NCBI RefSeq assembly: GCF_018691265.1
Contig: NW_024881295.1
Coordinates: 16,973,904 to 17,037,903, forward strand
Direction of reading: 5' to 3'
DNA length: 64,000 bases
Source of the DNA: Tyto alba
Taxonomy: Eukaryota; Chordata; Aves; Strigiformes; Tytonidae
The stretch's first letter is position 1; every line of letters begins with the position of its first letter. Under the pieces are notes generated by a model. The model was not told the DNA's origin. It saw only the letters and a program-made list of their open reading frames with translations, and ran no database searches. Of the stretch, positions 39,746 to 52,195 are shown one piece after another. The position numbers were made by a program, and so were the translations under genes.

Positions 39746-39877
39746 CTGTTTCTCAGCATTGATCCTGGCTGACTCCTCTTGTGCTAGCACCATTTCCCGC
39801 TCTGCAGTTATCTGAACACTTTCTCTGAGTGCCTCTTCCAATTCTTCAATCCGATCATCCTTTTTACGTAGATTGTC
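39746..39877 (-). CDS. ERC1: ERC1 internal coding exon (second of three; 44 codons, frame-neutral)
   Basis: This exon is 132 nt, exactly 44 codons with phase 0 at both ends. The acceptor is ATTTTCCAG|GAC and the donor is CAG|GTCTGC. The peptide starts DNLRKKDDRIEELEEAL, continues RESVQITAEREMVLAQEES and ends ARINAEKQ. It is an acidic and basic coiled coil with no helix breakers, continuous with the exons on both sides. It matches ERC1 and is also close to ERC2; the assignment to ERC1 rests mainly on the next exon. The donor departs from consensus at +3 and +4 (C and T in place of purines). With the frame-neutral length, this would allow skipping without loss of frame. Asn at residue 2 and Ile at residue 40 differ from the Ser and Thr I remember in mammals. 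Confidence 0.95.
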
Positions 39878-42800
39878 CTGGAAAATGATGGGAGACTAGG
39901 TGAAGACGACTTGTTTGGAACTACAGCCTTTTTATCAAACAAGTTTTAGGCCAACCAAAATCTGTTTCTCCCTCCCAAGGCACAACTTCAGGCAAATTAT
40001 CTTCACACAAAGGAAAGATGAGGTGATGCAAGAGTAGGAGGAAGAATATAGTAAAAAGAAGGAGAAAGCTAGCAAAGCAGGACCTCAAAGGAAGAGTGCT
40101 TTCCCTCCGTGTTGGACATATGACAGTCCTGCCAGATTAGACAGCATAGATAAGCAAGGGTTGTTGGTAAATAAAGATTAGTAAGCAGTTCCAAAGAAGC
40201 ATAGAAGCCAGAATTGGTGGGAAGGTAGCAGGCATTCAGCATTGTCCATTTGCTCACACATCCACCAGCAGGTGTGGTAAGAAGGGAAACATAGCGCTGC
40301 AGTTTGGAATTTGCCATTTCCAGGTTAAGGGGGAGAAAAACAAACATTAACCCAACAAAGTTTTCCATCAGATCAAGTCTTTAAGGAAGTTTTTCATCAA
40401 AAATTCTAGGAATTATGAAGGGTTCATCTGGGCTGTCTGAACCTCAGACATTCAAGTATTAAGACTCCCTTAAAATTTATTCTTTGCTTAAGAGTATCTT
40501 CACAGTTGAAAGTTCAGATGTCCTACATATATTCAAAGACCACTGAAGAAAACTGTATTGCTCCTCAGAAAAGATACTGTTTTACTGGTTTATACAAACA
40601 GTATAACTTAAAAAATTCATGGTATTGTTATTTGTAAAGGAAAACCTCCTTACTTGAATACTTATAGGAAAATAATGGTGTATTTCCTGCTTGTGCTGTA
40701 GCAGCTTAGACAAAAGACTGCAAAGCAGGCTGTCCTGACAGGTACATATGAATGACTCAGACCATGGCTGCTTAACAAATCCATCAGAAGTGAGCAGCTT
40801 GATGGAAGATTTCTGCACTTCTTGTCCTGTAGATTGGTTTAGATTATAGGTTTCAGATGAGATATCAATGCACATTGAAGTTACTATATGGGATTTTTAG
40901 TCATCTCAGCAGCAGTGGAAGAACCAAAAATGTTTCCCTTTGTTTTCTGCATTTTGTTTTTTTCAGATTTACCCCTTTGCCTTCTGTCCTTTTGTATTTA
41001 GGACTGAAATTTTCCACTGTTTCTCTGAAAGCGTTTCACACCATATAAAGAAAAAGGAGAAAGATGACTGACTTGGAAAAAATTTGACCTTGCAACCTTC
41101 ATCATGCAAAAATTAGTCATTGCAGTTTAAAGAATGAACCTGACTTATTCCTTAATTCCTGCTTTCTAGGACTTAGGATACATCACCAAGGATACTTCTT
41201 GTATGAACACCATTTCTGGTAGTCTCAAAACTTCCACATTCAACGAGAGTGTTCCAGCAGAGATGCAAAGCTTTGTATCAGACCAGTGTGAGACCTCTGG
41301 CACCACTGCCCTTGTGTAGAGAAAGGCTAGCATTCAACCACTAGCACAGGCAACCATATTTGTTGGGCTTTGCAGGCAGAGGAGTTTTCTGCTGATGGTT
41401 ACTTTCCAAAGTGGATTTACAGGGCAAGTAATTGCTGATTTCCAAAGAATCAAATGGAGAAATCTTAATTTTGAAAATAGGAGTTGCAGAATATGTTTTC
41501 ATACTTTTTGAATCTTTCTGAAACACTGATAGTATCTTCCAAAACTACTGTATGGTTATGATTACCATAACCAAATACTCATCAAAAAGATGAATAACAA
41601 GTTTACAAAAAACTCCACACAGAATATTAACCATGCCAGACATGAAAACTATTTACTTGCCTATCTGCATTACACAATAAATATCACCCATACTTCCTGA
41701 TTATTATTCATGGATAGCCAAGGGAGTATGGTAGTGTAGCTCTCCATTTCAAACAACAGAGATGGGAATGGTTCATGTGAACAGCTGCATGTAAAATGGA
41801 AACTGCTTTAAAATAAGAATGCAGAATAAAACATTTTAACACATAATGTATGTCCACTCTTCATCCCAGGCAAATACTTAAGAGCTGAATCCAACACTGT
41901 ATTAACCTTGACACTGTACAGTGCTCTATTCAGACAGGTGACCTCTCGAGGGACGGGAGGAAGAGCAATTGGTGGTACCAAAACTGATCAAGACAGTGAC
42001 ACATTACCTGCACTTGAAAAACCTATATTCATAGATAATTACTTTTCCTAAAATAATATGCAGACTTTTACATATACGATAGAGGGTTGCAAGTTAAAAA
42101 AATCCAGTGTTGACTTACAAACAACTGCCTAGAAATTATGATCTCCTAACTTTAGTTTAATACTAATAACCCATTCTGTAAGGAGAGATTAGTTACAAAC
42201 TATCACTTTCTCAGACAAACCTAGTTAAAAGATGTGCAAGTTTACTCTTGTAACCACGTCACAATGTGTGTAACCACCTTACCAAACCACACCCATGTCT
42301 GGCAGGATAGCAGATTGTTGCTTAGCCAGACAACATCTCCACTAGTGCAGAATAGTCTCAAGACACTTTTAAATAAATATTTTGTTTCTAGCTCCCTGAT
42401 TCATGACTAATTGATTAGCATTTGAATTATTATTTTCTTAAAATACAAGCTGCTGTTTCAAACAAAACATACTGATAGAGAAAATAGTAAATAAAAGTGA
42501 ACCAGCATTTGTGTTTTAACACAGCAGCATGTTTTTCCCATTGTTTGGTTCTAAACTCTGAAACATGACAGGCTCATGCTTACCTTCAACCTGTGCTGCT
42601 GCTGCTTTCCTCTTTTTAGTTACATGAATTATTCTATCTTTATTGAGATAAACAACTCTGTTGAAAAACTTCTGTTAATTATGACTACAGTTATAACTTT
42701 TTCCTGCAGTGACTGATCCTCTGAAGTAGTGGACTGGAGTATAACTTGAGTTGCCTCATATATACATTAGAACATGGCACTGAGGGCAGATTTATCTTCC

Positions 42801-44440
42801 TGTATTTTGATAAAATTGCAGAATGTTAAGCAGTGGCAGTCTCTTTTCATGAAGCTTATACGAATGACTGTTCAGAAAGAAAAAAAAAAAAAATTACTTA
42901 CCTGTACAGTAACTGGATTCTTCAAGATGTATTACGTACCCAAATATCTCTGTGACCCTCCCTCCCTCTCCTTCTGAGTCCCATATGCATGAGATTCCAC
43001 AGCAGAGATGGAATTAAATTGGGATAAAGAAGATAGCTCTGCCTTTATACTCACTGGTGGCAGCACAAAGAAAATTAAAAACCCAGTCAACAGTGAGAGA
43101 GTGCCAAGAGTTCAGGCACAATAAAAATTTTTGCTGCCTATACTATGATTCTGTAGCTGATTTGTATGCAAAACTTATTCTAATACGTGTCTGTCTGAAA
43201 GCCTGAAAGGAAAAAGAGGTGTGATTGGTACACATTTCTAGGCTTTTTCTTTCCCTTCAGGAGGGAAGTGGTAGGGTGTCCAAGTGATGCGTGCTAAAAG
43301 GATGTATCAATTTAATCTATCTTGCATTCATATGATGTGTAATCTGCCACAAAGTTTTATGAAAGTGCATGGAACAGGATATATGTTTTCACTGTGGTAT
43401 TTAAGCTCAATTAAATCCAAGTTATCCTGGCGAACTTCTTCATATCTGTGTCTTGGACTAGACTCACAGAGGTCTTTATGGGCTAATTTAACTCTCTGAA
43501 TTGGAACTAAGGTGTATTTGTCTATTTGACTATTGGGGGAGGTTTTAAAAGGCAATGAAATGCTTCTTTTAACTGTTAAAAGTATTTCTAGGACTAGCCA
43601 ATCACCTATGTAGGGAAAGATCATTACCATGCAACACTGTAATTAATGCAATAGCACGTTTTACCTGTGTACTTTCATAGACCAGAAGGGAAGAACATGG
43701 TACTGGAAGTGTTTTGAACTAGGAATTAAATATTTCTAAAACAGTGAAATCATTACATCATTACAAGCACTTAATTTTGTGAACTGTTGCTCCTTCTGAT
43801 CACTCATTTCCTCAAGAAGCCATAACCTAGATAAAAAACCTAATGACAATGATATCAGTCCATTCTAGACTGAACAAAACTTTCCCTAGAAAGAAAAATC
43901 CTCTTTTGTGTACTGACCTTACACTAGGTAAGTGGAACCTAGGAACTCAGGACTGTCAGCTGCCTCAAGGCCTACTTAAAGCTTCCTCCTTGTTACAGAC
44001 TGTCATTTAGTTATTGATAGAACAAATTCTTCACCAACATTTGGAGGCAGACCACCTACAAATGCTAGGTATTTTTCAAAGTTAAAAAATATGAGGCCCT
44101 GATTAACAGCAACCCTACAGTTCATGCTGGTTGATTAATATGAAAAATAGAAATCTTACTAAGTTTCTTCCATGAAGTTCCCCTTGCTTCCTGTCTTTGG
44201 CCATAACCAGTGCCAAATGTGAAGAGGAAAATTTGGTTCTACTGTAGTCAGCCCATTACTGAGGAATTCTGGTTTGCCACCTCAGGAGTCTACCAAAAGA
44301 TTTATTTAAATGAGAGGGAAATGAAAGGGGATAAAAAAAATCTTAGTGAAAACTTAGTGAAGAGGAATGCTTAATTTTTCACATTGTCTATTTATTCTAT
44401 GTGCATAGTGCTATTATTGCCTGAAAATTGCATTGTACCC

Positions 44441-44470
44441 ACTGTATAATGTTCAGAAACATTATACAGT
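44441..44470. repeat. perfect 13-bp inverted repeat with 4-base loop
   Basis: ACTGTATAATGTT (44441-44453) and its exact reverse complement (44458-44470) flank CAGA. The stem does not extend outward. Confidence 0.75.
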
Positions 44471-45257
44471 ATGTCTACAAAAATACGTGAACAATTCCAG
44501 CCATTCATAATTTTTTTCCTTCCAAGATATTTTATGTGTTGCCACTCAGGTGTGTTACTTTCAAAAAACGTTTCCAAAATATATAGCAGTTTTGTTGGAC
44601 ATTAGGAGCAACCTGAAATACACAGAGTTTGCAGTAACAATAAAGTCTCCTTATCAATACTGGTTGAATTATGACCATCATAAAGCTCTGTACTTCCAAT
44701 ATCCTTTTCTGCTACTGAAGAGGAATTCCACCGCAATCTAAATTATTTATACATTTCTTGAAAGAGAACAGAGAGGAAGGAGAAGAAAAGGACAGTTATA
44801 GACACTACTACAGAAGCCTAAAAGGGAAAGGCAGAAATGATTATTCCTATAAGAAACTGGCAGTGTCTCTTCCTGATAGATGCCATGCTTTTGACAGCTC
44901 TTTCCCGGCACTCTAAGCCTGGCACTCCCAACACAGCAACCAGTTAGGTATGTTGGTTTTGTATAGGCACTTTTCATTAGCAGCAACCTAGACAGACTAA
45001 AGTACCTTGCCAATACTAACAACCAGCTTTACCATTTAGCAGCTCATGCAGGGTGCCAACAGCTTTAACATTTTGCTTCAGCTGTTGAAAATTACCACAT
45101 TTGTATTTTTAAAAACCTATAGGGACCATGCTTTTATCTAACCACAGTGGGTCACTGGACAGACTATTGGAATGAGACCCAAGGCTGACAATACAGCTGT
45201 GAAAATATTCTGAAGTGAGCAAAAGCAATAGATATCTGTAATTGTTATGGGATTTTG

Positions 45258-45312
45258 TGGGTGGGTTTTTTTTTGCTTGTTTGGGTTTTTTGTTCGTTTG
45301 TTTGTTTTGTTG
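45258..45312. repeat. T/G-rich low-complexity tract (GTTT-type)
   Basis: Runs of T with GTTT and GGTTTT units on the plus strand. Confidence 0.7.
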
Positions 45313-48300
45313 AGAGATTAATTAAGGAAATGCTGCTCTAAAAAGATTTCTTCTTCATACATAAATCAATACTATGATTCAAGACCCCTAAAGTGATATG
45401 GGATTACAGCAAAAAACAGGGGCAGTTTTAACTAACTGCACTATTAATACAAAGGTAGAACCCATGTTACTCCCTTGATACAGCCCTATTTCTCTGAACT
45501 CTCCTTGCCAATGTCAGTCCTGTCATCATCATTGTACTAATATATCACGGTAGTTGTAAGACCTACCTTTCTTTGCTCATTTTCAATCATTCAGCAAAAA
45601 AGAGCAGCAGAAGCAGCACGCATGGACAGCCAGCTATAAAAGTTCACTACTCCTGTCTTCCCTCTTTTTCACAGCTGAACATATGACAAAAATTGCTAGT
45701 GATACAACACCACTGAGGAAAAGTTTACTCAGCAGTTGATGCCACTGAATCTCTCCCACTCTCTCAATTTTGAAAGGAATTCCTCCAACCACCTCTGGTC
45801 TCATACATCCATTTTAGTCTCTGATGCCTCCCTCCTGATTTTCATCATAGTAGAGTAGCTACTGTACTTGTGCTAGGAACTGCTTCCTTTAAAGCAGCCA
45901 TCTGTTCCAGGATAGGACTAATAGTCTAGCAAGTCAATATTAAAAACTGCTTTTTGTTCTCAATACTTTTACCAGTAAATGCACCGATCAGCTTCACCAC
46001 CGTATCTAAAGTCTAAGGATACATTTGAAGACAGTAAATAAACATACTTAAGACTTCAATACAATAACAGAAACTTAAACATTCATCAAGAAAGGATCAG
46101 GAAGAAGAGACTGACTTAGGTGTGCAGTAGCAGTCAATTCAGATGCATGTATGGAACATGAAACCTATTAGGTGCAATTGATAAGAACATAATACTGAAG
46201 AGAAAAAGTAAAAATTGCACACTTAGATACTAACATAATCAGAAAATGAGTTTAAAAATACTTAAGTATTTGAAAAGAAAAGCTTCTTGATAGTGTATTT
46301 TCAGTGTTACACTGATAGTAATATTGAAACAGGCAACACAGCACCACAACATTCATAAAAATTACCATTTAAATTCACTGGCATAAAAACCAGAAGGATG
46401 AGAAAGTGGAAACTCTTCATGTTCTGAGAGATTCTCACTTCTTTGTATGAAATTCCAGTTGTTTCTATAAAAGCCTGAACTAGTTCAGAGGAAAAATAGT
46501 TATTGTTTTTCTTTAGCCCTCATTATTCCAAAATGATCATCTATTGTTCTCAGCCTGCAAAGCTGGAGAGAGTACTCCCTGGCTCTTGTCTCCACTCATT
46601 TCTTTTCCATGTTCAAGTGTTTAAATTTATGTAATATCTGTTCAAACAGAAACTCATCCTTATGTTTAACTATTTTCTTCCTTTTCTTTACCTTTTCTAC
46701 TTTTGCCATATCCTTTCTGTGATGAACGGCCCACATCACTGTACATTATTTAAGAGGATGCACTGCCGATGTGGCATACTAGTATTTTCTGTTTTGTCGT
46801 TTAATATTTCTCAACTTTGGTTTTTTTAATAGTTCTGCTGACCAACAATATATTAATGAAAATATTTATTCTAAATCCAAGATTGTTGTCCTATGGTAAT
46901 ATAGCTAGATTAGACTTCATCACGGTGTACATATATTTAACACTGTTTCTCCTGACATATATTAATATGTACTTATACTGAATTTCATCTGCTATCTTAT
47001 CCATGAGTTAGAGTTATGAGATTCTTGTGGAGCTATATAGGTTATCTTTCATTTAAATAACCTGAATAAACTAATAAATATAATTTGGAAATTTAGAGAA
47101 ATTTAGTCTCCTTTACTAAAAAGGGAAAATATCTGCCATTTTTAACCAGATACATTACCTCAGCATGAAACAATAATTGTTCCATAGCACTGCGACATAA
47201 AGACGTATGCACTTACAATGCAGAAAACATTTACAGTTTAAGAATACTCAATGGTGGTGAGTGGCATGGAGAAGAAAGCTGTGCCCTAGAAAGACACGGA
47301 TAACCATTGTTGGGACACTGAATTCCTTTAGCTTTTATTCCCTTGCTTTTCACACCCTGTTTTGAAGAACCATCTGAGCTCAAAGATATCTAGAATTCAA
47401 ACACCAGCAACAAAAACAACACAATGTCCTAAACTGAATTTGTTGATGAATTTTAACTGACTGTAGACATTTTCTAGAATGTTAAGGCGGTCATCATCCT
47501 TTAATTACCAGTAAAAGACTAAGCGATACCAATACAGTTAGTTTTTCCCACCACCTGCATTCAGATCCGAGTATCTCAAACACAACTCAATGGCTGAAAG
47601 GACTTTTGCTGACCTTTATTATTTTACAACTTTTGGTCAGTTATGAATACATGAATTGCAGCATAAGCCTCAATTACTGCTAATATTTGCACATCATAGT
47701 AAGAATAGTTGTTCTGACATATTCTGAATGTGTAAATTTTAGCAAAAGAGGAAAATGTAATAGGAAAAGTGCTAATTAAAAAGAGGAGAGGACTAGTTTA
47801 AGGGTGACAGCAATTTGGGCAGCTTAGCAAGATTAATGAATAATACTGAATTAGAATGAAGTAAATTATGTTTATTACTACTTGAAATGAATGATAACAT
47901 TTTTTTTAAAGGAAATGCTGAAGCATTTGTTGCTACAGGTATAGAACTAAAAAAAAATTCCACATGTATCATTTTTTTAAATAAATTGTGAATTCTGTCT
48001 GTCTTTAGGTCTCTATCATCCCTTTTCCTTTCCCATTGGGCAAAAAAAGAATATGGCAGAATAGCAATTTCATTAAACAATGAGACTATGAAATGAGCTG
48101 CAACAATTGGGCATTTTTATTCTTGGGGAGAGATGAGTTACAAAACCATTTTCAACACAGCAAGTGAAAAAAAAGCTTGTGAGAGAGAGAGCAAAAAAAA
48201 TCAGAAGAGGGAAAAAATGCAAATTTATTGCCATTTCTCAGGCTTATGAAACAAGACACCAAAATGAAAAGAGAGCTGTTCTTCCCTTGAATGTACTCCT

Positions 48301-51300
48301 ATTGTTTTGCTTGAATCTGGCCCTCAATGTTTTCTACTCTCAGGAGAGACCTCCTCACAGGAACCACACCATGTTGTCAACAGTTACATTAATCTCTCTG
48401 ACAGTTTTTAGGAAAGGAGCTTGAACTCAGATACTAATCTTGGGAAAAAAATCCATGCAAAAAACTTCTAGTGGTTAAGGCTGTTGGCACACATTCAGCT
48501 GTCCAGTCTTCACTGTACTTAGTTTCTGGCATATCATAAAGGGTACCAACCCTGCTCTTTGCCAAACAGGCAAGAAAGTACAAATAGCAGGTTTCATCTT
48601 CCACTGACACCTAATGTTTCTGCAGAAAAGACTGGGTGAAAGTGTGTCTGGAGAATAATATTCCTGATGGATCACAGAGAAATATTAGGATGTAGGGAGT
48701 CCTCTTACCTCTCTTAAAAAGTCTCAAGCCATATAATGGCTTTCTCTCACTACAAATCTCAATTTGCAGTTAAGGAAATACTGGGATAACTGGGAGACTG
48801 CCTAATGCTAGTTGTAAATAGCGACTTTCACAAATTTTTTCCAACTGTCTGCTCAAAACTGTAGAACACTTTTACATTATATAAGAAGACAGAGTTAAAT
48901 GGTTCACCATTTTTAAAGATGCAAAGGCAGTGAATACATTTAACCTGAACATAATAAGCGTATGGTAAACTAAACCGTAAAGTGAAAACAAACAGAGCAG
49001 ATGGCTAAATGTCTATCCAGGGATATGCTTATCCATTCCAAATGCCAAGTCTCTTCTCAAGCTTAGTTTCTGTAAATGTTATAGTAAGAAGTATTCTGTA
49101 AGGAGTGCTCTCTTCTGGTCAGACACAGGAGAAGGTAATTCCTTAACAATGTATTTAATGTCATAAACATCGATTATGTAGAATGACAGATTCTGTGTCT
49201 ATAAGAACTGCCATATGAAATCTAAGAACAAGTTCGTATATTTATTCTGATAGTCAGAAATGTGTATTGTATTTTAGATAGAGAAAAAACCTGCATCTTC
49301 CTTCTTTAATGACACAACTCAACAATTCATACAGAAACAAAGCAATCTGTTTCTGAGATACGTTCAGAAGTATATTATTTTTGTTGTTGTTTCAACATGC
49401 AACAATGAACACATGAGCAACAATGAAGTTAGGCAGACCCTGTAAACATTCATCAGAAAGAAAGGCTTTACTAAGACTGGAGACAGAGCTGTCCCTACAG
49501 TTTGGCTGTGGCTCACAGCTCATATTGTAAGAACATTAAAACACCGAAATCTCACAAATCCAAGAAAATTAAGAAATGGGAGAAGTAAATTTACACTTTT
49601 TTAATGGTCACCCATAATACTATATACTCTGTCTACATCCAGCTGTCTGGAGAAACAGGTAGCAGATTTTTGTAGGAAAAACTGGGAAAACTGGTATTAG
49701 AAACAAACCCAGGTAAATACTCTTAGGACTTAACATGTACAGAAGTGTGTCTTGATGAGCTTCAAATAAATAGAGAATTACTGTCTTGCAAAGTCCATCA
49801 GATCCACCCGTGAAAGGATAAGAGATGAAAAGGACTAATATTCCTAAGAACGTGACCTCATCTGAGCAGATGCTGCAGAGCTTGACTTCATTCCTTCTTG
49901 TTTGTCGGGATATTTTTCCTGCCTTGTTGCGTTTACTTTCTGGCAATTTATCAGCAAGTCTTCATGCCTGTCCTTGCAATAAAGTACGTTATGACTTCAA
50001 TAGAGAAAAGGGAAGAAACCTTCCTTTTTAGCTTGAAGATCATTTTTAGATGCACTACTGTCTTGCTGAGATGGAAATCCAACAGTGTAATTTTCACATG
50101 AAAACCTAATTTCATGATTTTGCTATTTCATATTATGGACCGATTTTTGCTGCTGTGCAGTATTCCTCCACTGCTCAGCGAACTAGCATTTATTTCCAGT
50201 TCTGTTTCTGTGATGTTAAATGATAAAAATTATCAAGGTATTAACACTGTGCCCAAGTCTTTTTTTCCATTGGAGCGCATTACAAATGAAGAATACCTGC
50301 ATATTCTCCATGTTACTTCACAAAGATATGACAAAACATGAAGTGAGGCTGTCTATTCACCTTCCGTATATTATCTATGTAATAAAAGTAATGTATCCAT
50401 GAATGCTTAATTATAATTTTTTAATTCCTGAAAAAAAGGCTAACATTCCAATTAATCCCATCCCCCCACCCCAAGAAACTTCCCCTCACTGTAAGTCACA
50501 AAAAGCCTAGCTAAAAGGTCATCGTTTTTGGAACTTCTCCCAGACATGCAGGAAAGTTAGGAAAAGCCTTCTTGACAGGGAGAGTTATGACACGATAAGA
50601 ACAAGAGCTAGTTTTTCTTGAAGCATCTGCCAGGGTTAAAAATTTGCTTGTGTCTACAGTAACTGCACGCACTGCTGAAAATCACAACCCTCCACTTAAG
50701 TATAGAACGCAATGTTTGTGGAACATTGTATTTTATGTAACATATTGTAAAAGATGATGGAAATTAAAATTGCTACTGGAATATTACATCACTAACAAAC
50801 CATGATGCATATTAACGTCTCTACTGCATATGTATATCTTGTTTTCTAATGCATAGCCAGCTGTCACAGAATCTCTCAGAGAAAGGGCTGGAGGGTCAGT
50901 TGATTCCCAAACTACCTACAGGCTACCCTTTTGCTTAGACCAAATAAAATAAGAGGAATAATTTGCATATTTACTCCATTTAGATTCTTTATGATGTATG
51001 ATTGTTCTTTAGAGCCTGTATTTGTTCGCACCTGCTGCACTTTCATTAACAGAAGTCCAACGTAATACTGAGAGACAGACAGCACAAACATTCACGTAAT
51101 CTCCGAACTCAGAATCACATTTATCTTAATTATCAAGAATATGTAACAATGTTAAGTTTCATCCTTTATGGTGACTGATAAGAAAAACTTATCCCTTCCA
51201 AAAATGCTAAGAAATTTCTTAAAAAACGAATTGCAAACCGAATTCATAGCCTTTCAGTGCTTTATATCATGAGTTCTGCCCTAGAAGACAGAATGAGGAT

Positions 51301-52040
51301 GGCCTAGAACTGACTATACCATTTAGTGAAACGATAGCCATCTGCGTGAGTGCTAATGGCACCTAGTCAGGCCCAAGGAACACTAACACCTACCAGGCTG
51401 GGCAGCACAGAGAATTATCCAGGGACAGGGAGGCGAAAACTTCTCCCTGATGTAATTGATGTCTAAAAAGTACTGGGAGAGGAAGGGAGAGAAAAAGAAC
51501 ACTTTAATCTGAATAATTCCCAAAGATGGATCTGAAATCAATGAGAAAATACAGGTCTGATGTCAGACTGTTCTCTGGAACAAATCCTGTAGATTCAAGA
51601 TGGCATTAAAGAACAGATTTCTACCAAGCTGAAACGGAGTAGATGACAGTTTCATGGGCCTTAAAATGTTGAGCTGTGCTATCCAAGGGATAAAGAAAGT
51701 ACACTCCACTCAGCTGGCAGGCAAAGCTGGAATCTGATATGGAAGTGGTCTGTATGGAAGAGAAATCAGCCAGGAACTCGGCACTTGAAATTCACTTATC
51801 CCAGGAAAACATGTAACACCATTTAACTAGCATAACCAATTTGCTTCAAAGATGACAATGTCTAGAAAGTTATGGAGGAAATCCTGAAGTATGCAAAACT
51901 TTCCTTTAAATCTGTTTCTTCAGAAGCTTTGTACACACCATCCAAAAGCAAGTTCACAGATTAATTAGGGAAGCTCAGTTTTTAAATGCTGATATTGACT
52001 GTGTGTACATGTTATGGTACCTCATAACAAATAGTTAATT

Positions 52041-52195
52041 AGAATAGAACAGACTATTTCAGTTGGAGGGTACCTACAATGATCGTCTAGTCCAACTGCC
52101 CAACAAATTCAGGGCTGACTGAAAGCTAAACAATGTTGTTAAGGGCATTGTCCAAATGACTCTTAAACACTGACAGGCTTGGCGCATCAAGGCTG
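52041..52195 (-). mobile_element. CR1 LINE 3' tail, degenerate
   Basis: The plus strand reads AGAATAGAACAGACTATTTC, AGTTGGAGGGTACCTACAATG and CTAGTCCAACTGCC, then ACACTGACAGGCTTGG. This is the reverse complement of a CR1 3' end and untranslated tail. The minus strand retains the coding trace of FKRHLDNALNN-type residues, the usual CR1 C-terminus. Similarity fades after about 52195. Confidence 0.85.

Larger units (their letters stand above)
39878..52040. other. ERC1 intron, no gene recognised
   Basis: AT-rich intron between the first and second exons. Contains a perfect 13-bp hairpin at 44441-44470 and a T/G-rich tract at 45258-45312. A weak resemblance to a CR1 tail near 50866-50908 was not accepted. 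Open frames here are short and unrecognised. Confidence 0.6.

Noticed and set aside
50866..50908. CACAGAATC...GGAGGGTCA stretch resembling a CR1 tail
   Set aside because: The match to the CR1 3' end is too short and broken to separate from chance.
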